From Nocardia altamirensis NBRC 108246 (GTDB lineage: Bacteria > Actinomycetota > Actinomycetes > Mycobacteriales > Mycobacteriaceae): a DNA stretch of 46,420 bases. The DNA lies in contig NZ_BDAY01000093.1 of the NCBI RefSeq assembly GCF_001612685.1, positions 1 through 46,420 on the forward strand, written 5' to 3'. Under the pieces are notes generated by a model that did not search any database, was not told the origin of the DNA, and worked only from the letters and a program-made list of their open reading frames with translations. The number at the start of each line of letters is the position of its first letter. Positions within the stretch are counted from its first letter, which is position 1. Shown here piece after piece: positions 16,372-24,452 of the stretch. Made by a program: the position numbers and the translations under genes.

Positions 16372-18426
16372 GTGGATGCCACCGAGATCAACCAGGCGCT
16401 TGGGCAGGTTTCCCGCCTGCCGAAAGGCCGAATCCGCGTTGAGCGGCTGGAAACCCTTGCCGCGGCGGCGAAATCGGGCTCAGATCGGCAACTGGAGGGG
16501 CGGGTGCTGCTGGAGCTCGCCGAGTCGTATGCCTATGCGAGCGAGCGCGATCTGGCACCGGTCGCCTACGGCAGGCTGCTGCAGATCTACGACGAGTACC
16601 CGGCCGAACTCGGCCCACTGACGTATTCGGTGCACTGGTACCTGAAATGGATGACCTGGGGGCTGATCGACAACCCGGCGATACCGCTCGCCACCGTCTA
16701 TCGCTGGTTCGACGAGCTCGAAAGTCGCTACCGCCAGCGCGGTTACAGCCTGCGTCCGGTGCTCGCACTGCGCGCCGAGCTGGCGTGCAAGCTCGGCGAC
16801 CCGGTCGAAGGCGCACGGTTGCACGAGGCGGCCATGGCGGCGCCGCGGGACGGCATGTCCGACTGCGATGCCTGTGAGCGGCACGCGTGGGGCATCGGCA
16901 GCGCGGCGCTCGCCGACGACGCGGCCGCGCTCGCGCACTGGCAGCCGGTCATCGACGGCGAGCTGACCTGCAACGAGGAACCGCATCGGGTACTGGCGGA
17001 GGCGTTGCTGCCGTTGGTGCGCACGGGCCGGGTCGCGGAGGCGCGCGGTGCCCATCTGGCGGGCTATCCGCTGGCTCGCCACAGTGACAGCCTGCGTCCT
17101 TCGGTTGCGTTGCACATCGAGTTCTGCGCGCTGACCGGCAACGAAGGCCGCGGGCTCGAGATTCTCGCCGAGCATGCGCGGTGGCTCACCGATCCCGGCG
17201 CGGACGCAGGCGCGCGACTGTCGTTCCTCACCGGGGTGTGCGTGCTGCTGCGCAGGCTGGAGACGCTCGGACTGGGCCATCTGCCTGTCGCGTCGAGCAC
17301 CGTGGATTCGCTACTGGCGGAACTGGATACGGAGATCGCCGGCCTCTGCACGCGATATGACCTGCGCAACGGAAACACCTCGGTGAGCACCAGGGTCGCC
17401 GCGCGACTTGCCGCGCAGCCGCTGCTCGAACGACTACCGCTCGGCGTGCGCAGCCGACTACGGCAGCCGATACCGTCCGGCCGCGGCGTCACGATGGCGA
17501 CCTCGGCCGGTCACGCCGTCTCCCCGGACGAGCTCACGGCGTCCGGCCCCATCCGGGTCGTCGGTGGCGGAGCGCGCACCGTCACCGCGGACGACCGGAT
17601 CGCCGAGGTGCGCCGGTTGTCCGAACTCGGCACGGCGTGCCTGGCCGGCGCGCCCGCGGAAGCCGAAGCGCGGCTGCGCGAAGCGTTGTCGATCGGTGTC
17701 GGTATCGTGCCAGCCGAAGAACTGGCGCGGCTCAGCTCACAGCTGGTCACCGCGATCGCCGGACAACCGGACCGCGACATCGACGTGGCCGACGCCGCCG
17801 TGCGGGCCGCCGCTCGATGGGAAGGTCTGTCCGAACCGGATCTGTTGCACCACACCGTGATCGCGGCGCGCGCCTTCCGCCGCGCCGAACGGCACGGCGA
17901 GGCGGTCGCGCTTTTCGAAGAGGCGTTGGCGAGCAACAGTGTTCCCTATCCGGCCGCCGAATTGGCGGTGGTGCTCGGTCAATTCGGTGAATCGTTGAAT
18001 ACGCTGCGCCGATACGAGGACGCCGCACGGCAATTCGCCGCGGGCGCACAGCTCATCGAGCAGGAGCCCGATCGGCTCGAACTGCGCGCCGAGCTCGCCA
18101 TGTCGGCCGCTAAGGCGCTGGATCGTTGTGATCAGGACGAGGCGGCGATGGCCGCGTACCTGCGGGCCGCGCAACTGTGCGGCGAGCTCGGGCGGCTGGC
18201 GTGGCGAGCGCGCTGTGTGCGCGCGGCATCCTGGCTGCAGATGTGGACGAACGAGGCGGTGGACGGCAAGCCGTGGCTCACCGCGATGCACGGGTTGATC
18301 GACGAGCTGGAGCAGGCCGTGCGCGAGACGCCGAGCGCGGAGCTCACCGACGAACTCGCGGAGACCCGTCGGCACCTCGACGAAATGCTCGACGCCGAAG
18401 ACGAGGACTGGTCGGCGGATCAGTAG
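16372..18426 (+). CDS. TPR-like helical repeat protein paired with HSP90
   Basis: A 684-residue, almost entirely helical protein. Repeated Ala/Leu/Glu-rich helix pairs resemble tetratricopeptide repeats, for example RRAERHGEAVALFEEALASN and LNTLRRYEDAARQFAAGAQLIEQEP near residues 500-570, with weaker units between 30 and 300. A DCDACERHAWG motif (Cys165, Cys168) could bind metal or form a disulfide. A Gly/Ser/Thr-rich linker near 370-420 divides two helical halves. The C-terminus is strongly acidic (DAEDEDWSADQ). The GTG start follows the HSP90 stop by four bases, with GGAG upstream. TPR proteins are classic HSP90 co-chaperones in eukaryotes, so a bacterial chaperone/co-chaperone pair is a reasonable inference. 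Confidence 0.85.
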   Translation: MDATEINQALGQVSRLPKGRIRVERLETLAAAAKSGSDRQLEGRVLLELAESYAYASERDLAPVAYGRLLQIYDEYPAELGPLTYSVHWYLKWMTWGLIDNPAIPLATVYRWFDELESRYRQRGYSLRPVLALRAELACKLGDPVEGARLHEAAMAAPRDGMSDCDACERHAWGIGSAALADDAAALAHWQPVIDGELTCNEEPHRVLAEALLPLVRTGRVAEARGAHLAGYPLARHSDSLRPSVALHIEFCALTGNEGRGLEILAEHARWLTDPGADAGARLSFLTGVCVLLRRLETLGLGHLPVASSTVDSLLAELDTEIAGLCTRYDLRNGNTSVSTRVAARLAAQPLLERLPLGVRSRLRQPIPSGRGVTMATSAGHAVSPDELTASGPIRVVGGGARTVTADDRIAEVRRLSELGTACLAGAPAEAEARLREALSIGVGIVPAEELARLSSQLVTAIAGQPDRDIDVADAAVRAAARWEGLSEPDLLHHTVIAARAFRRAERHGEAVALFEEALASNSVPYPAAELAVVLGQFGESLNTLRRYEDAARQFAAGAQLIEQEPDRLELRAELAMSAAKALDRCDQDEAAMAAYLRAAQLCGELGRLAWRARCVRAASWLQMWTNEAVDGKPWLTAMHGLIDELEQAVRETPSAELTDELAETRRHLDEMLDAEDEDWSADQ

Positions 18427-18444
18427 GCGGGTTCGGGTGGATGA

Positions 18445-18472
18445 CGCGGGGCGGTCGGTTGACCGCCCCGCG
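18445..18472 (+). terminator. GC-rich hairpin terminator after the HSP90-TPR operon
   Basis: A perfect 12-bp stem (CGCGGGGCGGTC at 18445-18456 and its complement at 18461-18472) with a GGTT loop, 18 bases after the TPR gene stop and before nadD. It should separate the MoxR-to-TPR transcript from the nadD operon. Confidence 0.8.
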
Positions 18473-18520
18473 GCTTGCCGACCCAGGTCCCCGGGGACGC
18501 ACCCGTTAAGCTCGGCACTC

Positions 18521-19165
18521 ATGCACGAGACAGGTCCGCGCGGCCGCAAACTGGGCGTGATGGGCGGTACCTTCGACCCCATCCACCACGGCCACCTGGT
18601 CGCCGCCAGCGAGGTCGCCAATCGGTTCGACCTCGACGAAGTGATCTTCGTTCCCACCGGTCAGCCCTGGCAGAAGGCGGATAAACAGGTCAGTCCGGCC
18701 GAGGATCGCTACCTGATGACCGTGATAGCGACCGCCTCCAACCCCAGCTTTTCGGTCAGCCGCGCCGACATCGACCGGGAAAAGGTCACCTACACCGTCG
18801 ACACACTGCGGGAGATGCGCAGCAAGCATCCCGACGCCGAGCTGTACTTCATCACCGGAGCGGATGCGCTGGCGAACATCTTGACATGGCAGGATTGGGC
18901 GGAACTGTTCGAACTGGCGAGGTTTGTCGGGGTGAGCCGTCCGGGGTACGAGCTGAATACCGATCATCTCGAGGAACACTTGCGTGATCTTCCGGCCGAT
19001 GCGGTGACCATGGTCGAGATCCCGGCGCTGGCCATTTCGTCGAGCGAATGCCGTCGCCGCGCCGCCGAGAATCGGCCGGTGTGGTACCTCGTCCCCGATG
19101 GCGTGGTGCAGTACATATCGAAGCGGAACCTGTATGTGACCGCAGGAGCGGAAGGTAGCAAGTGA
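18521..19165 (+). CDS. nadD: Nicotinate-nucleotide adenylyltransferase
   Basis: Joins nicotinate mononucleotide and ATP to make deamido-NAD, a late step of NAD synthesis. The 214-residue protein starts with MHETGPRGRKLGVMGGTFDP; GGTFDPIHHGH contains the nucleotidyltransferase HxGH motif (22-25). Later motifs are FVPTGQPWQK, YFITGADAL and ISSSECRRR (the ISSTxIR-type phosphate-binding site). The ATG at 18521 is preferred because homologues also carry a short leader before GGTFDP. It heads the nadD-rsfS-gpgP-octT-degV operon seen in mycobacteria (Rv2421c onwards). Confidence 0.96.
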   Translation: MHETGPRGRKLGVMGGTFDPIHHGHLVAASEVANRFDLDEVIFVPTGQPWQKADKQVSPAEDRYLMTVIATASNPSFSVSRADIDREKVTYTVDTLREMRSKHPDAELYFITGADALANILTWQDWAELFELARFVGVSRPGYELNTDHLEEHLRDLPADAVTMVEIPALAISSSECRRRAAENRPVWYLVPDGVVQYISKRNLYVTAGAEGSK

Positions 19166-19193
19166 GCGAGCGGAAGTGTAGCGGGGGGCAAGC

Positions 19194-19607
19194 ATGACTG
19201 CGTCGGTCGAGTCGGTCGAGATCGCGCAGGTCGCCGCGCGGGCGGCGGACGAGAAGCTGGCCTCCGACGTGGTGGTGCTCGACGTGTCCGAGCAGTTGGT
19301 GATCACCGACTGCTTCGTGATCGCCTCCGCGCCGAACGAGCGTCAGGTGAACGCCATCGTCGACAACGTCGAAGAGAAACTTCGCGAGGCCGGGCACAAG
19401 CCGGTGCGCCGCGAAGGCACCAGGGAAGGGCGCTGGGCGCTGCTCGACTACGTCGACGTCGTGGTGCACATTCAGCACAACGACGAGCGCCACTTCTACG
19501 CGCTGGAACGGTTGTGGAAGGACTGCCCCGTTGTCCCGGTGGATGGCCTCGGTGCACCGGGCGCGCAGGCGGCGGTGAACGGCGAGGCGCAGGGCGACGC
19601 CGAGTGA
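19194..19607 (+). CDS. rsfS: Ribosomal silencing factor RsfS
   Basis: Binds ribosomal protein uL14 on the 50S subunit and blocks subunit joining, slowing translation in starvation. The 137-residue protein has the family core: DVVVLDVSEQLVITDCFVIASA, then REGTREGRWALLDYVDVVVHI and FYALERLWKDCP. The C-terminal 20 residues are an Ala/Gly-rich extension. It follows nadD by 28 bases, and its stop overlaps the start of gpgP by four bases (GTGA), so translation is coupled. Confidence 0.96.
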   Translation: MTASVESVEIAQVAARAADEKLASDVVVLDVSEQLVITDCFVIASAPNERQVNAIVDNVEEKLREAGHKPVRREGTREGRWALLDYVDVVVHIQHNDERHFYALERLWKDCPVVPVDGLGAPGAQAAVNGEAQGDAE

Positions 19608-20263
19608 GTAAATACGCCAGCGTGCGCACCCTGATCCTGTTACGCCACGGGCAGACGGAATGGAACGCGGCCGACCGGATGCAGGGGCAGATCGACACCG
19701 ATCTCACCGAACTCGGTCGTCGTCAGGCGAAAGAGGCTGCGCGCGAGCTGGTTTCACGCAAAGCCATCGCGATCATCGCCTCGGATCTGCGCCGCGCCTT
19801 CGAAACCGCCACCGCGCTCGCCGATCACACCTCGCTCGAAGTGGTGCCCGATCCTCGGCTGCGCGAAACCGACCTCGGCGACTGGGAAGGGTTGACCCAC
19901 CTCGAGGTCGACGCCGACTACCCCGGAGCGCGGGTGGCCTGGCGGCTCGACGCCACCTTTCGGCCGCCCAACGGGGAGACCAAACTCGAGGTCGGCGCGC
20001 GCTCGCTGCCCGTAGTTCGGGAATTGTTTCTCGAGCGGCAGGACTGGCCAGGCCGGACTATCATCCTGGTGGCGCACGGCGGGCTGATCTCTGCCCTCAC
20101 GGCCGCGCTGCTCGACCTGCCGCCAGCCAACTGGCCCGTCCTCGGCGGACTGGCCAACACCAGCTGGGTGCAGCTCAGCAGCCACGGTCCGAGCATCGAT
20201 CAGCCAGGATGGCGCCTCGATGTGTGGAACGCAGCTGCGAAGGTGGCCCCGGATGTCCTCTGA
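19604..20263 (+). CDS. gpgP: Glucosyl-3-phosphoglycerate phosphatase (histidine phosphatase family)
   Basis: Removes the phosphate from glucosyl-3-phosphoglycerate to give glucosylglycerate, the primer for methylglucose lipopolysaccharides in mycobacteria and nocardiae. The 219-residue protein has the phosphohistidine motif LLRHGQTEWN (RHG at 14-16), the phosphate-contacting SDLRRAFETA and the second histidine in LVAHGGLIS. Assignment as gpgP rather than general phosphoglycerate mutase rests on its place between rsfS and octT, as Rv2419c. The GTG start at 19604 overlaps the rsfS stop. Confidence 0.9.
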   Translation: MSKYASVRTLILLRHGQTEWNAADRMQGQIDTDLTELGRRQAKEAARELVSRKAIAIIASDLRRAFETATALADHTSLEVVPDPRLRETDLGDWEGLTHLEVDADYPGARVAWRLDATFRPPNGETKLEVGARSLPVVRELFLERQDWPGRTIILVAHGGLISALTAALLDLPPANWPVLGGLANTSWVQLSSHGPSIDQPGWRLDVWNAAAKVAPDVL

Positions 20264-21419
20264 AGATCCGATTCGGCAGGTCCCGGATGAGTTGTTCCGG
20301 AAGGCCTCGGCGAAACCGGAACGTTCTATCCCGGATGCATTGTTCGGTTCGCCTCCGGTGCCTGCGCCGGCCGAGCCGGAGGGTGCCGAGTCGGCGAATG
20401 CCGAGTCGGGTGCTGATGAAGGGGAGACGGGGTCCGATGACGAGGACTCTGCGGTACCCGCTAGTTCTGTCGACCCACCCCCCGAACCGGTAGTCGCGGC
20501 GGGCGATTCCGGTGTGCGCGCAGGGCAATCCGATGTCGCGAGCGAGGTCGTTGGCGCTGTCGTCGCGGAGTCGGCGACCGAATCTGCTGTCGACGTTGGT
20601 ATCTCGTCGGAGTCCACGGTCGCGGACGCGACGTCGGGTGCGCCTGTCGGCGTCGAGACCTCGTCGGAAGCCGAGTTCGCTACTGCGGTAGGTGCTTCGA
20701 GTGCCCCGGCGACCGGGCGGCCCGTGCTGCTGGTGATCGCGGACTCGCTGTCGTACTTCGGGCCGAAGGGCGGGTTGCCTGCGGATCATCCCCGGATCTG
20801 GCCGAACCTTGTTGGGGCCGAGCTGGATTGGGATGTCGAGCTGGTCGGGCGGATCGGCTGGACCTGCCGGGATGCCTACTGGGCGTTGATCGGCGATCCC
20901 CGAGTATGGGCGGCGGTGCCGCGGGCGGGCGCCGTGGTGTTCGCCGTCGGCGGCATGGACTCGTTGCCGTCGCCGCTGCCGACCGCGCTGCGTGAGCTGA
21001 TTCGATACGTGCGTCCGCCTGTCCTGCGGCGCGGTGTCCGCGCCACCTACAACTGGTTGCAGCCCAAGCTATCGAAACTCGGCCGCCCCGTTGCCCTTCC
21101 GCCGAAGGTGAGCGTCGACTACCTGGAGCAGTCGCGGGAAGCGTTGGCGCACTTGCGGCCAGGGCTGCCGATCGTTGCGGTGCTGCCATCCGTGCACAAC
21201 TGCGACGCCTACGGTCGAGTGCACTCCGGGCGTCCGCGTGCCGTGCAGGCGCTGCAGGCGTGGTCCGCACGCACCTCGGTGCCGCTGGTCGACCTCGGTG
21301 AAGCGGTGCGCGACAACATCTTTTCCGGCGAGGCGAACCCGGACGGCATTCACTGGGGCTGGGCCGGGCACACGGCGGTGGCCAATGCGATGGTGAAGGC
21401 CCTGCAGGAGGTTCGGTAG
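20253..21419 (+). CDS. octT: SGNH-hydrolase-fold acyltransferase, OctT-like, with long acidic N-terminal extension
   Basis: Homologue by motif and position of Rv2418c (OctT), which octanoylates diglucosylglycerate in methylglucose lipopolysaccharide synthesis. The SGNH catalytic core starts near residue 155: VLLVIADSLSYFG holds the nucleophile serine, FAVGGMDSL the oxyanion block and DGIHWGWAGH the Asp-His pair. Residues 1-153 form an extra low-complexity region rich in Ala, Glu, Ser, Asp and Val, with no transmembrane or signal segment. The ATG at 20253 overlaps the gpgP stop by 11 bases. A downstream start that would give a core-only protein is not obvious, and the extension keeps coding-like third-position bias. 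Confidence 0.85.
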   Translation: MSSEDPIRQVPDELFRKASAKPERSIPDALFGSPPVPAPAEPEGAESANAESGADEGETGSDDEDSAVPASSVDPPPEPVVAAGDSGVRAGQSDVASEVVGAVVAESATESAVDVGISSESTVADATSGAPVGVETSSEAEFATAVGASSAPATGRPVLLVIADSLSYFGPKGGLPADHPRIWPNLVGAELDWDVELVGRIGWTCRDAYWALIGDPRVWAAVPRAGAVVFAVGGMDSLPSPLPTALRELIRYVRPPVLRRGVRATYNWLQPKLSKLGRPVALPPKVSVDYLEQSREALAHLRPGLPIVAVLPSVHNCDAYGRVHSGRPRAVQALQAWSARTSVPLVDLGEAVRDNIFSGEANPDGIHWGWAGHTAVANAMVKALQEVR

Positions 21420-21422
21420 TCC

Positions 21423-22259
21423 GTGGCCGTCGTGGTCGTGACGGATTCGTCCGCCAACCTCCCTGCCGAACTCGTCGACGAGCTGGACATCGCCATTGTC
21501 CCCATCCACGTGCTGATCGGCGACCGGACCATCCGTGAAGGTGTCGACCCCGTCGACATCGACTACGCCTCGGACACGGTGACCACCTCGGCGGCATCGC
21601 CGGGCGAGCTGCGGGCCGTCTACGAGGCGGCGTTGGCCCGCAGCGGCGGCGATGGTGTTGTCGCGGTGCATATTTCGCGTCAGTTGTCCGGGACATGGGA
21701 GGCGGGTCGGCAGGCTGTTCGCGATATGGACGCCGCCGACAAGGTGCGCCTGGTCGATTCGCTCGGCGCCGGACTGGCCACCGGATTGCCGGTGCTGACG
21801 GCCGCACGCCGGGCGCGCGACGGCGCGGCACTCGACGTCGTCTACGACACTGCGGTCGCCGCGGCCGCCCGAGCACGCACCTTCATCCTGGTGAACCGGA
21901 CCGAACAGCTGCGTCGTGGCGGCAGGCTCAGTTCCGCCGCAGCCTTTTTCGGCAGCGACCTGGTTACCAAACCGCTGTTGCAGATCGTCGAAGGTCGCCT
22001 CGAACTCCGCGAAAAGGTGCGTACCCGTTCCAAGGCATTCGCGAAACTTGTTGCGGCGGCGGTCGATGCGGCGGGCGAGGACGGGGCAACCATCGCCGTC
22101 CAGCACCTCGGTGCCGAAGAGGCCGCCAATACCGTTGCCGCCCAGCTGCGTGACCTCGTCCCCGGTATCCGCGAACTGATCATCGCCGAATTCGGCCCTG
22201 CTCTCGGGGTGCACCTCGGCCCAGGCGCTGTCGGAGTCCTCGTCCTTCCGTTGCCTTAG
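21423..22259 (+). CDS. degV: DegV-family fatty-acid-binding protein
   Basis: A 278-residue DegV protein that binds a single fatty acid; in some bacteria relatives (FakB) present it to a fatty acid kinase. Family elements are VVTDSSANLP at the start, the SAASPGEL loop, VAVHISRQLSGTW and LRRGGRLSSAAAF. The GTG start at 21423 lies three bases after the octT stop, so it is the last gene of the nadD operon and corresponds to Rv2417c. No FakA-like kinase lies in the window. Confidence 0.93.
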   Translation: MAVVVVTDSSANLPAELVDELDIAIVPIHVLIGDRTIREGVDPVDIDYASDTVTTSAASPGELRAVYEAALARSGGDGVVAVHISRQLSGTWEAGRQAVRDMDAADKVRLVDSLGAGLATGLPVLTAARRARDGAALDVVYDTAVAAAARARTFILVNRTEQLRRGGRLSSAAAFFGSDLVTKPLLQIVEGRLELREKVRTRSKAFAKLVAAAVDAAGEDGATIAVQHLGAEEAANTVAAQLRDLVPGIRELIIAEFGPALGVHLGPGAVGVLVLPLP

Positions 22260-22288
22260 CTGGTCGGCCGCAAGTGACCGCCTTCGAA

Positions 22289-23071
22289 TCAGTGAGCGGC
22301 GGAGGTGGACTGGCGGAGAGTTCGGGCGCCCGCTCGGACGGCGTCCCAGTCCGTTTCGGGGCGGCGCCGCATCGCTTCGCCCAGCCATTGCGTCCTGGTC
22401 TGCTGTTCGTGCACCAGTAGGTCGAGATCGATCTCGATACCCATCGGTGGGCCGAGTGTTCGGAACTTCCGCACGCGTCGCGCGATGGCCGACATCAGGT
22501 TCCGGTCGAATTCGACGACAGCACTGCGGAATTCGTCCGTCGGCAGGGTGAACCGGCCGGATGACGGACCGGCGAACTCGATCTCGCTCTCCGGATCGGT
22601 CGGGTGATGCCATGCGACGGTGAGGAAGTCCGAGGTTTCGTCGACCGTGCGCCACCACCGCAGATGCGGGCCGAACCACAGGTAGCCGGTGTCCAAGGTG
22701 TGGTCGCCGTACCAAATCGACGCAGCCTCGGCTTCCGGCGTCTCCGGCAACGACCAGTCCGCCGATGCACTGCCGATGAAGTCGACGAGGTCGGCGGGGA
22801 CAGGTTCGAGCGCCGTCGGCAGCAGCGCAAGCATGTCCTCCCACAGCCGAGCCACGTAATAGTCGACATACGGGTGCTGCGGCGTCGCCTGACGGCCCGA
22901 CTGGGCGCGTAGGAGTTCGGTCGTGCGGTCGGAGTACCGCAACAGTTCATGGTCGCCGAGGTCGATGCAGTACCAACCCTCGGTCAACGCAAACCAGTGC
23001 AGAGTCCGGTACTGATCTCCCCACGGCTCAACTCGGCCGATCGGTGCCAAGCCGAAATGGAATCGGATCAC
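22289..23071 (-). CDS. DUF5984-family protein
   Basis: A 260-residue soluble protein of unknown function. The opening IRFHFGLAPIGRVEPWG, the LHWFALTEGWYCIDLGDHELLRY segment and several aromatic stretches (WYGDHTLDTGYLWFGPHLRWWRT) fit DUF5984, which I recognise from actinobacteria; the assignment is from memory. GTG at 23071 is the likely start because upstream codons are poor. It sits between degV and comEA, where M. tuberculosis has eis, and runs opposite to both. Confidence 0.75.
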   Translation of the reverse strand: MIRFHFGLAPIGRVEPWGDQYRTLHWFALTEGWYCIDLGDHELLRYSDRTTELLRAQSGRQATPQHPYVDYYVARLWEDMLALLPTALEPVPADLVDFIGSASADWSLPETPEAEAASIWYGDHTLDTGYLWFGPHLRWWRTVDETSDFLTVAWHHPTDPESEIEFAGPSSGRFTLPTDEFRSAVVEFDRNLMSAIARRVRKFRTLGPPMGIEIDLDLLVHEQQTRTQWLGEAMRRRPETDWDAVRAGARTLRQSTSAAH

Positions 23072-23105
23072 GAGGCAAGTTTTACACCTATGCGCGAAAT
23101 TCGTA

Positions 23106-23137
23106 GGATGAGCAGCCGCCAATCGGCGGCTGCATCC
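23106..23137. promoter_or_regulatory. Hairpin in the DUF5984/comEA intergenic region
   Basis: A 9-bp perfect stem (GCAGCCGCC at 23112-23120 with 23125-23133, loop AATC), extended by GGAT/ATCC across a two-base bulge. It lies between divergent genes, so it is not a simple terminator. It may be an operator or a leader structure for comEA. Confidence 0.4.
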
Positions 23138-23163
23138 CGTCCGCTTGGCGTGTCGTCGGCGAG

Positions 23164-23189
23164 TTGTGCACATCTCCGTGTTATCCACA
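23164..23189. promoter_or_regulatory. DnaA-box-like pair upstream of comEA
   Basis: TTATCCACA at 23181-23189 is a perfect DnaA-box consensus. TTGTGCACA at 23164-23172 differs by one base from the actinobacterial form TTGTCCACA. The two are in the same orientation and 17 bases apart, 64-90 bases before the comEA ATG. This could be DnaA-dependent regulation; a chance occurrence is possible. Confidence 0.45.
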
Positions 23190-23252
23190 CCCCAAGTGAA
23201 TTCCCTGCTCGGCCACGATGTTTCGCCGCAACCCGGCACTACCGTCGCCCCC

Positions 23253-24452
23253 ATGTCACGACAGGACGAGCGCGACCGAAGCCAGCGGCGAATTGGCGCA
23301 CTGACCACCCGAGTCGGCGCCAGCATGACAGCCTCGCAACCCAACGCCGATCGCCCGCTCTCGGGCGCGCGGACCGCCGCGCATCGGCCTGCACGTGGGT
23401 TCGCGAGATCAGCCAACGCGCAACGGCAGGACGGCCCCGAGCGACTCGGTACTACCCGGTGGACGGCAGCGGTGTCCGATGCGCCGCGGCGATCGAGCGA
23501 GCGGCCGATGACTGTCGCGGGTCCGTCGGAGGAGGTTCGAACGTCCGAGGCTGAGGGGAGCGGTTCGGGTGCGGCCGACGCGCCGCGGCATCAGGTCGCT
23601 TCAGCACGGTCCGGGAGCTGGGATCTGGCGGTGCTGCCCGAGATCGACATCGACGACGAGGTCGGTCCGGTCCGTTCGCCGGAGTGGCTGGACGAGCCTG
23701 CCGTTTCCGGCTGGCGGGATCGCCTTGTGCCGGACCGGTTTCGGGGCATCAGATTCGACCCGGGACGCCGCGGTGTGCGCACCCTTCTGGCGGTCGGGGT
23801 GGTAGCGGCGGTCGTCGCGGGCGTCGTCGTATTCCGTGAGCGGCCCGTCGCCCTGCCGGTACCGCCGCTGGCCGCGGTGCCGAGGACCACGACCCCCGCC
23901 ACCGCGAAGCTGTCGAGCGCCCTCCCCTCGGCAGCCGCGGCACCCGGTGCCGCACCGCAGCCGCACGCCGCAACCCCGCCCACCACCGAATTGGTCATCA
24001 GCGTGGTCGGATTGGTGCAGCACACCGGCTTGGTGCGGCTGCCTGCCGGATCCCGGGTCGCCGACGCACTCACCGCGGCAGGAGGCCCACAACCCGGCGC
24101 CGACCTCACCGGCCTCAACATGGCTCAACCACTGATCGACGGCGACCAGGTACTGGTCGGCCCACCCGGACAAACCCCGGGCCCACCCCGCCTCGGCAGC
24201 ACCACCATCAACGCAACCGGCCGGCCAACCACCCGCCCGTCCGGCCCCGCCACCCCGCCCGGTCGAGTAAACCTCAACGCCGCCACCGAATCCGAACTCG
24301 ACGCACTCCCCGGCGTAGGCCCGATCACCGCCAAAGCCATCATCGCCTGGCGCACCTCCCACGGCCGCTTCACCGACATCACCCAACTCGGCCAGGTAGA
24401 CGGCATCGGCCCAGCCCGCCTCGCCCGCCTCCGCGACCTGGTCCAGATATGA
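23253..24452 (+). CDS. comEA: ComEA-like DNA-binding protein (SLBB + helix-hairpin-helix)
   Basis: A 399-residue membrane-anchored DNA-binding protein. Residues 1-150 are a long polar cytoplasmic tail. One transmembrane helix follows near 175-195 (LLAVGVVAAVVAGVVVF), then a Pro/Ala/Thr-rich spacer. An SLBB-type domain (ISVVGLVQHTGLVRLPAGSRVADALTAAGG) comes next, and the C-terminus has two helix-hairpin-helix units (VNLNAATESELDALPGVGPITAKAII and GIGPARLARLRDL). Function in uptake or processing of exogenous DNA is inferred from ComEA; actinobacterial roles are unproven. Its stop overlaps the comEC ATG (ATGA). Position matches Rv2415c. Confidence 0.92.
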   Translation: MSRQDERDRSQRRIGALTTRVGASMTASQPNADRPLSGARTAAHRPARGFARSANAQRQDGPERLGTTRWTAAVSDAPRRSSERPMTVAGPSEEVRTSEAEGSGSGAADAPRHQVASARSGSWDLAVLPEIDIDDEVGPVRSPEWLDEPAVSGWRDRLVPDRFRGIRFDPGRRGVRTLLAVGVVAAVVAGVVVFRERPVALPVPPLAAVPRTTTPATAKLSSALPSAAAAPGAAPQPHAATPPTTELVISVVGLVQHTGLVRLPAGSRVADALTAAGGPQPGADLTGLNMAQPLIDGDQVLVGPPGQTPGPPRLGSTTINATGRPTTRPSGPATPPGRVNLNAATESELDALPGVGPITAKAIIAWRTSHGRFTDITQLGQVDGIGPARLARLRDLVQI

